DNA of 37,960 nucleotides, taken from the IMG/VR virus record IMGVR_UViG_3300020312_000093, positions 1-37,960 of that record; one strand, written 5' to 3'. Positions 15,607 through 22,122 of this stretch are shown in pieces. A program made the translations under genes and the position numbers. The notes under the pieces were generated by a model, which saw nothing but the letters and a program-made list of their open reading frames with translations, was not told where the DNA came from and searched no databases. Source of the DNA: a virus. Positions within the stretch are counted from its first letter, which is position 1. Each line of letters starts with the position of its first letter.

Positions 15607-17126
15607 GATAATTGTCCTTCTAGGTCTTCGTTAGGTGGTACTGGTGGTGCATCGTATCCATCTATATTGACTTCTGCACCATCACTTGCACATGTTAACT
15701 GACATACCAGTTCGTCTTTTGTTGCTTGAAAGGTTAATCCAGTGATTAACATCTCTCCATTCTGTATTATTTCTGGTTCTACTCCATCTCCGCCTGGGAT
15801 TGGTTGTCTTAAATCTAGGTTTATTACCATACCAGCATTGATATTTGTTCGTCCAGAGATAACTATATTCATACTATTGGTCTCTAACATTCGTCTGACT
15901 GCATTCCTTCTAAAATTATGCAGTCCAGTATCAGTATGAATACCGACTGTATTTTTATTCACTCCATTTATATTATATATTGGTTCGTATCCGAAATCTA
16001 TTACTGCATCCTTATAGGTGATAATACTGTCATTTAATCCATCTACATCCTGTACCATTGCATTACCTATATCACCTTCACCTTCAAATCCATCCGATGG
16101 TTGATGATATTTCTCTTTACCTATCCTAAATGGTGGGGCTTTACTGATATGAACACCACCTTCCCATTCACCTTCTCCATTTATTTTATATTCTTCCTGT
16201 CCCAATACACTATATTCTATCTCTTGATACAATTTAAGTGTAGGATTGTAGGTTATTCTTGTACCAGAATATACTCCATCTCCTGTATTATCTTCAACAT
16301 TAAATAAACCTGCTCTTGTTATATCGTAGATATCCATTCCTGGCCCTGGCCTTCCCTCTTTACCATCGTCATCATATGTGGCGTCAATATCTCCTGTACC
16401 ACCTTCTGGTACACCAAATACTACTTCACCATTCAAATATTTAATACCCATCATGTCATCGACTGAATTTAATTTATATCCATTCCTTGCAGTCTGATAA
16501 AAATAATAATTATTCTTTGTAGTACCTTCTTCCTTAGACATATTATGCACCAACCAATTAATAGTTGAATTAATTGTCATCTTAGGGACTACTACATGAA
16601 TATTTTGTGGTTCAGACTGTTCTCTTACTGACATGAATAAACCAGATGGTACTTTCTCGTCATTATCTTGAATAGATAATTCGTTCTTTAATATTTTTGC
16701 AGTGATATCTGATAGTGAACCAGAATAGGCCTTGGATAATCGTTTTCTTTTACCTGCTAAGGATTGAGGTGAGATAAAGAATATTCTATATTGTTGTGTA
16801 GTTCCAGTATTATCTTTAGTTATTCCATCTACTTTAAATATTCTACAAGTAATGTCTACTTGTTCTTCAAAAGGGACTTCTGAGTCAATACCTTCTATAC
16901 CAGAAAAATGTATACGAATATATTCCTGTCCAGAGAAACCTATACGATTAAATAGGTTTTGACCATCTAATATTGTAACATAACCACCAATATAATTAGT
17001 AAATATAGACTCACTAATCTCAAAGTCTACATAAAGTGATTTAATATCTTGTTGCACTCCTTCATTATTACTAATGGTCATGGAATGCATGATATATCTA
17101 TTGGGAGTATTTCCACCCTCTGGCAT
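15603..17126 (-). CDS. 27: Baseplate hub protein, gp27-like
   Basis: 507 aa (T4 gp27 has 391). The N-terminal part (residues 10-130), with IKSLYVDFEISESIFTNY then LDGQNLFNRIGFSGQEYIRI, resembles the first tail-tube-like domain of gp27. The C-terminal FRRNAVRRMLETNSMNIVIS, GMVINLDLRQP and GEMLITGLTFQATKDELVCQ matches the hub pattern of gp27/gpD proteins (T4 [40 protein letters not shown]). It is encoded beside gp5, its partner in the spike-hub complex. The middle (about 230-400) is Gly/Asp-rich and longer than in T4. The family call rests on pattern and context. Confidence 0.78.
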   Translation of the reverse strand: MPEGGNTPNRYIMHSMTISNNEGVQQDIKSLYVDFEISESIFTNYIGGYVTILDGQNLFNRIGFSGQEYIRIHFSGIEGIDSEVPFEEQVDITCRIFKVDGITKDNTGTTQQYRIFFISPQSLAGKRKRLSKAYSGSLSDITAKILKNELSIQDNDEKVPSGLFMSVREQSEPQNIHVVVPKMTINSTINWLVHNMSKEEGTTKNNYYFYQTARNGYKLNSVDDMMGIKYLNGEVVFGVPEGGTGDIDATYDDDGKEGRPGPGMDIYDITRAGLFNVEDNTGDGVYSGTRITYNPTLKLYQEIEYSVLGQEEYKINGEGEWEGGVHISKAPPFRIGKEKYHQPSDGFEGEGDIGNAMVQDVDGLNDSIITYKDAVIDFGYEPIYNINGVNKNTVGIHTDTGLHNFRRNAVRRMLETNSMNIVISGRTNINAGMVINLDLRQPIPGGDGVEPEIIQNGEMLITGLTFQATKDELVCQLTCASDGAEVNIDGYDAPPVPPNEDLEGQLS

Positions 17127-17128
17127 AA

Positions 17129-17863
17129 TTAAGTCCTAATAACTTCTCTAAATTCTTGGAATATTCTATTTGAGAATTTAGCAGGAATATATTTAATAAA
17201 CCTCTTGTCGTCATTTAATTTTCTTTCATATTCAGCATTGGTTTGAATGTCATATGTTGCATTATATTGTGTTGTTTTATTACCATTTGCATCAATATAA
17301 TGGTGTGGTCTGTCTTTGTAGTCTGCAAGTGCATGTAGTGTGAATGATTTTCCAGATTTAATACCTTCTACAGTCTCACCTACTTGGAATACTCCTTTTA
17401 CATCGTTAACTATCACATGATTAAATGTTGGGTCAACTTTAATTGCATATCCTAATGCACCAGATGTTGCACCATGAACCTTTTCACCCATTAGGAATTT
17501 ACTGGTACTAGATTGTACTATAGATGTAGAATATTCTGCAACCAATGCCTTACCAGCATATTTCCTATCAATATATTTCTCTTGTAGTTGATTTGACCTT
17601 GGCCAATCTGCATGAGTTGTTAATTCATCATTAACTAACCAGAATAACCAATATAATGTTGAGTCTCCATATACCCTTGCTGAAAGTGTATCTGGTCTTT
17701 CACCATTATCTATATGTAAGTATTCATATCCTGTTGCACCATCATCTGAGTCATCGAATACTCTTACTTGTCTGAATAAATCCTTTGCTCTAACCAGATT
17801 ACCATCATTCTTGATGTCATAATCCATACTAGGAAAGTGTCTAAAGTAATTTGAAGTTGCCAT
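17129..17863 (-). CDS. 53: Baseplate wedge subunit gp53
   Basis: 244 aa (T4 gp53 has 196). The core motif is RPDTLSARVYGDSTLYWLFW (residues 57-76), matching T4 PEELANAIYGNPQLYWVLLM, and the N-terminal FPSMDYDIKN...DLFRQV fits T4 FFDPIEYA...DIFRNY. gp53 links wedges to each other and the hub. The extra length is an insertion at about 123-176 (FLMGEKVHGATSGALGYA...VFQVGETVEG), a module also found in the gp7-position protein, DUF4815 and, weakly, gp8. It overlaps the start of gp48's stop region by one base and precedes gp27-like by 2 nt. Confidence 0.9.
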   Translation of the reverse strand: MATSNYFRHFPSMDYDIKNDGNLVRAKDLFRQVRVFDDSDDGATGYEYLHIDNGERPDTLSARVYGDSTLYWLFWLVNDELTTHADWPRSNQLQEKYIDRKYAGKALVAEYSTSIVQSSTSKFLMGEKVHGATSGALGYAIKVDPTFNHVIVNDVKGVFQVGETVEGIKSGKSFTLHALADYKDRPHHYIDANGNKTTQYNATYDIQTNAEYERKLNDDKRFIKYIPAKFSNRIFQEFREVIRT

Positions 17864-19074
17864 TATCCTGTATCCTCAGTTGTCTCAGTAGATGGTGGTG
17901 GTTTCTGGTTTGCATCTGCATTACTTGTCATGACACCAGCATCCCTACCAAGACCACCCGCACCCATCAGACTATCGATATTATCAGTTCTGTGTATAGA
18001 TACAAACTTCTTATATCTCTCACTATCCATTGTGATAAGTTCACTAAACTCTAATGATAGTGTTATTCCATTTGGATATATTCCACCATCAAATACCATA
18101 TCTGGGTTATCTTCATCCCCTTGATTAACCATATTTGGACTACCGATAAATGACATATCTGAACCACCAGAATAATCAACACTAACCTTAGTTAGTCCAG
18201 CAGGTAATGGTTTTTCTAACTGACCACTAATAGGCCCGAAATAATCCAACTCAAATGTGTATGGAATATGGAATCTTCTTGGGTTTACATCATCAACTGT
18301 AGGTAACGAACAAAGTTTTAATATGTATACTATCTCTGCAATTGCTTCTGAATCTGCCTGATTATATGGATGTAAATCGAATGAATATGAATGTGTTCTG
18401 AACCCTGTTCCTTCAAATAATTGGAATTTAACTGGGTTTTGTACTTCACCTTGTGCAATTGGTGTTAATGGTGCAAGTTGTTCCAGTACATTTCTACCTA
18501 CTTCACTACCAGCTGTTCCAGCAGCATCACCACTGTTCAATAGGGTTTCCCAGAATCCAGTACCACCTTCATTACCCCAAAAGTCTATGTCCATGAGACT
18601 ACCTGTTACAGCCTGACCTAAACCTATCTCTTCTGTCTTATATGATACTGAGATATCATCTTGTATCTTAGGTAGTGGTAGTGCAATCTCATATCCTCTT
18701 CTATTAGCAACCTTCTTACCCATTTGTTTCATTGTTCTAATGATTAGGAAGTTGTTAACAAAGGATTGGTTTTGATCTGTAGGGAACTGTAATCTGACTT
18801 TCTTTTCTGGTGTTTCTGATGTTGAGTTAGCACCCAGTTGTAGTTTCCTGTTAACTGAATTTTGTTGTTTCATTATCTCTGCATGAGAGTCAATAGAAGA
18901 TGGAACATTAGATATATTCACACCAAATTTGGCTGCAAATAAATCATCCAATGCATTTGATATGTTTGCATTGAATAAGTTTCTTTGTCCTTCTAATGCA
19001 GAGTTAAGGTCTGCTTTAACTGAACCTATAAGTTGTCCCTTAAGACCTTTGAATAAACCTTTAAATAATGACAT
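17863..19074 (-). CDS. 48: Baseplate tail tube cap gp48
   Basis: 403 aa (T4 gp48 has 364). Segments in gp48 order: VRLQFPTDQNQSFVNNFLII (T4 YTAQFPTGRASGND), IALPLPKIQDDISVSY (T4 NILLPRSKSDV), RTHSYSFDLHPYNQADSEAI (T4 KVFTWDLTPRSTEDLMAI) and the C-terminal GITLSLEFSELITMDSERYK (T4 STFTLEITMREIITLNRASL). gp48 caps the hub and, with gp54, starts tube polymerisation. The N-terminus is Leu/Lys/Gly-rich (MSLFKGLFKGLKGQLIG), probably helical. It is the first gene of a minus-strand late unit, 38 nt from TATAAATA. Confidence 0.82.
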   Translation of the reverse strand: MSLFKGLFKGLKGQLIGSVKADLNSALEGQRNLFNANISNALDDLFAAKFGVNISNVPSSIDSHAEIMKQQNSVNRKLQLGANSTSETPEKKVRLQFPTDQNQSFVNNFLIIRTMKQMGKKVANRRGYEIALPLPKIQDDISVSYKTEEIGLGQAVTGSLMDIDFWGNEGGTGFWETLLNSGDAAGTAGSEVGRNVLEQLAPLTPIAQGEVQNPVKFQLFEGTGFRTHSYSFDLHPYNQADSEAIAEIVYILKLCSLPTVDDVNPRRFHIPYTFELDYFGPISGQLEKPLPAGLTKVSVDYSGGSDMSFIGSPNMVNQGDEDNPDMVFDGGIYPNGITLSLEFSELITMDSERYKKFVSIHRTDNIDSLMGAGGLGRDAGVMTSNADANQKPPPSTETTEDTG

Positions 19075-19112
19075 ATAGTACCCTAAATAGTTTTATATTG
19101 AATTCTATAGAG

Positions 19113-19120
19113 TATTTATA
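19113..19120 (-). promoter_or_regulatory. Late promoter TATAAATA for gp48 and downstream genes
   Basis: Exact late box in the 45-nt divergent gap between gp48 and gp4. Its first base overlaps the A of the gp4 ATG on the other strand. For gp4 itself I see only a poor box (TATAGAGT) and a weak GAG, so its promoter is unclear. Confidence 0.75.
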
Positions 19121-19548
19121 TGAGTTACAAAGGAAGATTTAAACCAAAACACTATAATAAGTATAAAGGTGATCCTACAAAGATTATCTATCGTTCTTTA
19201 TGGGAAAGAAGATTTATGAAATATTGTGATGATAATCCTAATATACTTAAATGGTCTAGTGAAGAAGTTGTTATACCCTATAGAATGGATGATGGTTCTC
19301 TCCATCGTTATTTCCCAGACTTCATGATAGAATATAGGGATAAAGATGGTAACATGCAAAGAGAGATAATTGAAGTCAAACCCAAAAAACAATGTTCCCC
19401 ACCAGTTCGTGGTAAGAAATCGTATGGTCGTTATATTGCAGAGGTGAAAACCTATCGTAAGAATGAATGTAAGTGGGATGCAGCCAGAGAGTATTGTGTC
19501 GATAGAGGATACAAATTTCGTATATTAACCGAAGACCACTTGACTTAA
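19120..19548 (+). CDS. 4: Head completion protein gp4
   Basis: 142 aa (T4 gp4 has 150). Nearly collinear with T4: YKGDPTKIIYRSLWERRFMK (T4 YRGDPKKITYRSNWEKFFFE), SSEEVVIPYRMDDGSLHRYF (T4 GSETAVIPYFCN...RYF), PDFMIEY, EVKPKKQCSPPV (T4 EIKPKKETQPPV) and RGYKFRILTEDHLT (T4 RGIKFRILTEDGL). The D...E-x-K arrangement is that of a PD-(D/E)XK nuclease fold; gp4 acts on the filled head before tail joining. It opens the plus-strand block, divergent from gp48. Confidence 0.94.
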   Translation: MSYKGRFKPKHYNKYKGDPTKIIYRSLWERRFMKYCDDNPNILKWSSEEVVIPYRMDDGSLHRYFPDFMIEYRDKDGNMQREIIEVKPKKQCSPPVRGKKSYGRYIAEVKTYRKNECKWDAAREYCVDRGYKFRILTEDHLT

Positions 19549-19551
19549 GAG

Positions 19552-19559
19552 TATAAATA
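19552..19559 (+). promoter_or_regulatory. Late promoter TATAAATA, leaderless, for the 198-aa gene
   Basis: TATAAATA, then ACTAG-type 5-nt spacing (CTAGT), then the ATG at 19565, so the predicted +1 is the start codon. It lies between the gp4 stop and this gene. Confidence 0.75.
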
Positions 19560-19564
19560 CTAGT

Positions 19565-20161
19565 ATGGCAGGTAAACTATTTGACAGGTTAGAGAGAGAA
19601 GCGTTTCGTGGTGGTATTCAGGCAAGAACTGCTGAGTCCATGAAGTGGTTTCGTACTCGTGTATCTCAAATTAAAAGAGTTAGTGGTAAACAAGTACACT
19701 CTGAACAAAGACAAAAATCAAGACATCTATTTGGTGAAATGTATATGATGTTCTATGACCCTAAACACAAGAAAACCCTTCCTTATTATGATAGGTTCCC
19801 TCTTGTAATACCTTTCCAGAAAGCAAAGAATGGGTTCTTAGGACTAAACTTACATTACTTACCACATAGTCTTCGTGCAAAGTTCCTTGATGAGTTGTAT
19901 GATACTGTTAATAATGATAAGTTTGATGCAACTACAAGGTTTAAGATAACATATGATATCCTACAAAGGGTATCACAAAACAATGCATTTCTACCATGTG
20001 TTAAACACTATCTTAGTGGACATATTAGAAGTAAACTTGCAGTAGTTGATAGTGCAGACTGGGAAATAGCAATATTCCTACCAACAGAACAATTTAAGAA
20101 GGCTAGTCTCTCATCAGTTTATAGAGATTCTAGACGAATCATGAGACAGGCAAATAACTAA
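19565..20161 (+). CDS. Conserved T4-like protein with FYDPKHK-LPYYDRFPLV motif, 198 aa
   Basis: I recognise the pattern MYMMFYDPKHKKTLPYYDRF...GFLGLNLHYLPHSLRAKFLD (residues about 58-115) as conserved in marine T4-like phages but cannot firmly assign its function. In T4 gp4 is next to gp2 (DNA end protector) and gp3, so a head- or tail-completion role is possible. The N-terminus is basic (RLEREAFRGGIQARTAESMK...RTRVSQIKRVSGK) and could bind nucleic acid. It starts at a leaderless-type late promoter and ends in a TAATG overlap with gp54, so the two are coupled. Confidence 0.7.
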   Translation: MAGKLFDRLEREAFRGGIQARTAESMKWFRTRVSQIKRVSGKQVHSEQRQKSRHLFGEMYMMFYDPKHKKTLPYYDRFPLVIPFQKAKNGFLGLNLHYLPHSLRAKFLDELYDTVNNDKFDATTRFKITYDILQRVSQNNAFLPCVKHYLSGHIRSKLAVVDSADWEIAIFLPTEQFKKASLSSVYRDSRRIMRQANN

Positions 20162-20769
20162 TGAAAGTAGATAGATTAAAATCCCAAGTCAATTCAATGG
20201 CTAGAACTAACCGATATAATGTTGCAATGTTTGGAACTGGGTCAGCAGTTAGTGGTCTTGCAGTAAGAGGTATACATTGTATTTCTGCAACTATGCCTGG
20301 CAGAGGATTCATGACCAAGACTCCAATAGAGTTTGGCCCAAGACGAACAGTTCCTACTGCACCACAATTCGATGCATTCGATTGTACATTCCGATTAGAA
20401 AACCACATGGAAGATAGAGAATTAATAGAGAAATGGCAAGAAGCTATCTACAGTCCTGCCCCAGATTTTTATATGCATTACTTTGATGACTACAAAGGAA
20501 TGCTTTACTTAGAACAATTAGATATGTATGACCAAGTTACATATAGAGGTATACTGGTTGATGCATGGCCTATGCAAATGGGAGTAATGCAGTTTAGTGC
20601 TGACAGTGTAAATGATGTACAGACAATGACTGCACAATTTAATTACAGATTTTGGTATTCAGAGTTTACTAACTCGAAACCAGACACCTTCATTGGTGGA
20701 ATTATCCAGAAGTTTGGAAAGAAACTAGGAAGGAAGATAACATCCAAGATTGAGGATGTTTTATTTTAA
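20161..20769 (+). CDS. 54: Baseplate tail tube initiator gp54
   Basis: 202 aa (T4 gp54 has 320). It has the tail-tube fold shared by gp19 and gp54: NRYNVAMFG, CISATMPGRGFMTKTPIEFG, FDCTFRLENHMEDRELIEKW (T4 gp54 VISFRMDSEACNYRAMQDWV), YRGILVDAWPMQMGVMQFSA and VQTMTAQFNYRFWY (T4 ITTFDVTFAYRVM). A tail after the tube domain (FIGGIIQKFGKKLGRKITSK) resembles the extra helix of gp54 rather than gp19. It partners gp48, encoded 1 kb away. The N-terminal domain of T4 gp54 is reduced here. It could be gp19, but position and tail favour gp54. Confidence 0.75.
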   Translation: MKVDRLKSQVNSMARTNRYNVAMFGTGSAVSGLAVRGIHCISATMPGRGFMTKTPIEFGPRRTVPTAPQFDAFDCTFRLENHMEDRELIEKWQEAIYSPAPDFYMHYFDDYKGMLYLEQLDMYDQVTYRGILVDAWPMQMGVMQFSADSVNDVQTMTAQFNYRFWYSEFTNSKPDTFIGGIIQKFGKKLGRKITSKIEDVLF

Positions 20770-20770
20770 G

Positions 20771-20778
20771 TATAAATA
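20771..20778 (+). promoter_or_regulatory. Late promoter TATAAATA for the hub chaperone and tape measure unit
   Basis: Exact box, leader of about 22 nt with GAGG before the ATG at 20806. It can drive genes to 24183. Confidence 0.75.
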
Positions 20779-20805
20779 CTTAGAAATAATAGTGAGGAAT
20801 ATATT

Positions 20806-21528
20806 ATGGCATTACCAAAGGTAAACCAAGTAGAATATACTGCTGAATTACCATTAAGTAAGATTGAAGTAGGGTATCGTCCATTCTCAGTTAAAGAACA
20901 AAAAATCTTTTTAACTGCAATGGAAGATGGTACAGCTGCTGTTATCAGTAAGGCATTAATAAATGTTACACAAGGATGTGTTGTTACTGAGAAAGTAGAT
21001 GTTAGGAAGATACCAGGCCCAGACCTCGAATGGTTGTTTTTACAGATAAGATGTAAATCTGTAGGTGAATCAACAGAAGTGAAGTTCAAGTGTGAACAAT
21101 GTGGACACATGAATGACACCGAAGTTGACCTAACAGAAGCAACTGTTGGAAGAGGTGAACAAGATTGGGAAGGTACTACTAAGGTACAAATCAATGATAC
21201 TTTAGGTGTTAAGTTATCTGCACCATCGTTTGGGATTGTAGAATCTAAACTGATGGAAGTGCAGAACTTATCTGCTCAAGATTTATATGATATAGTTTGC
21301 TTGTGTATATCACAAGTGTATGATGAAGAGAATGTTTGGGACAGAACAGACTTTAGTCAAAAGGAGTTACATGAATTTGTTGACAGTATGTCATCAGAAC
21401 AGTTCAATAGAATGATTGAATTCTTTGATGATTTACCAAGACTCCAGTTGATTAAAGAATTTGATTGTACTGAATGTGGTCATCATAATGAGATTGATAT
21501 ACAAGGGTTACAGAATTTTTTCGTATAG
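20806..21528 (+). CDS. gp26/gp51-type baseplate hub assembly protein, zero frame
   Basis: 240 aa. I place it in the T4 baseplate hub chaperone family (gp26-type, PF12322-like) from its length, its place before the tape measure and its pattern: PLSKIEVGYRPFSVKEQKIF near the start, two zinc-ribbon-like knuckles CEQCGHMN (Cys96, Cys99) and CTECGHHN (Cys221, Cys224), and MSSEQFNRMIEFFDDLP. The frame ends LQNFFV at TAG, immediately after a run of six T and one C. A second frame that continues beyond the stop looks like its extension by -1 frameshifting. Such chaperones bind the tape measure in other tailed phages. Confidence 0.7.
   Translation: MALPKVNQVEYTAELPLSKIEVGYRPFSVKEQKIFLTAMEDGTAAVISKALINVTQGCVVTEKVDVRKIPGPDLEWLFLQIRCKSVGESTEVKFKCEQCGHMNDTEVDLTEATVGRGEQDWEGTTKVQINDTLGVKLSAPSFGIVESKLMEVQNLSAQDLYDIVCLCISQVYDEENVWDRTDFSQKELHEFVDSMSSEQFNRMIEFFDDLPRLQLIKEFDCTECGHHNEIDIQGLQNFFV
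21516..21522 (+). promoter_or_regulatory. Candidate -1 frameshift site T_TTT_TTC
   Basis: The zero-frame codons are AAT TTT TTC GTA TAG, so the heptamer T_TTT_TTC fits the X_XXY_YYZ rule for tandem -1 slippage, six bases before the zero-frame stop. After slipping, decoding continues CGT ATA GCC (RIA) for 62 codons. Confidence 0.6.
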
Positions 21529-21710
21529 CCCTTTCTCATGAAACATTAGCAAACTATATGAACACAAACTTTGGGTTGATGCAACACCATAATTATAGTC
21601 TTGCAGAACTGGAAAGTATGTTGCCTTGGGAAAGGGAAATATATATTGCTCTTCTAATGCAATGGCTTGAAGAAGAGGAATTAAGAAGAAAACAAGAAAA
21701 GAACCGATAG
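21522..21710 (+). CDS. -1 frame extension of the hub assembly protein
   Basis: From the slip site this frame reads RIALSHETLANYMNTNFGLM and, later, ELESMLPWEREIYIALLMQW followed by LEEEELRRKQEKNR. No ATG, GTG or TTG precedes residue 15 of the extension in this frame, and the first ATG (NY-M) has no ribosome site. The segment is amphipathic and protein-like, and its LPWEREIYIALL part resembles the second half of frameshifted tail chaperones (lambda G-T logic). The fused product would have 301 residues. Alternatively it is a separate small protein of about 48 residues starting at 21564. Confidence 0.6.
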   Translation, partial: RIALSHETLANYMNTNFGLMQHHNYSLAELESMLPWEREIYIALLMQWLEEEELRRKQEKNR

Positions 21711-21726
21711 GTTCGTAGGAGAGAAA

Positions 21727-22110
21727 ATGGCAGATAATGTAGTAATGGATACTACCAGAAATGAAGTCCAGATCGATCTGGATAAGTTCATGGCAATGTC
21801 CGAAGAAATATCCGAACTCAAAGACAAATTGAGAGAGGCTACTGACCCAGAACTACAAGACAAAAGAAATCCTTGGCAGAGATGGATTCATCTTGCAAAA
21901 GCAGTGGATGCATGGAGAATATGGCCAAGAGCATTCTTAAGTGTCTATATCTTTCTAATTTATTTCGTTGTAATGTGGTTTATAGATTTAGAAGCACCTA
22001 CAATGGAACAAAGTGGATTGATTAGTATACTGGTTGGTGCTGGAGCTGCATGGTTTGGACTGTATGTTAACAGTGCATCTAAAGATCATGCTGCTGACAA
22101 CAACAAATAG
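21727..22110 (+). CDS. Holin-like membrane protein, 127 aa
   Basis: An N-terminal polar coiled-coil-like region (residues 15-45, DLDKFMAMSEEISELKDKLR) is followed by two hydrophobic helices, AFLSVYIFLIYFVVMWFIDL and GLISILVGAGAAWFGLYVNS, and a charged tail. The GAGAAWFGLYV helix is of a type I have seen in marine phage holin-like or tail-associated membrane proteins. It has a GTAGGAGAG ribosome site and stands between the hub chaperone and the tape measure, so a role in lysis or DNA injection is equally possible. Function inferred. Confidence 0.6.
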   Translation: MADNVVMDTTRNEVQIDLDKFMAMSEEISELKDKLREATDPELQDKRNPWQRWIHLAKAVDAWRIWPRAFLSVYIFLIYFVVMWFIDLEAPTMEQSGLISILVGAGAAWFGLYVNSASKDHAADNNK

Positions 22111-22122
22111 TTAGGATAACCA

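Noticed and set aside
19075-19090. TAGGGTAC near gp48 as another GGGTACAT promoter
   Set aside because: There is no TTGACA at the right distance and no TATAAT; only part of the element matches.
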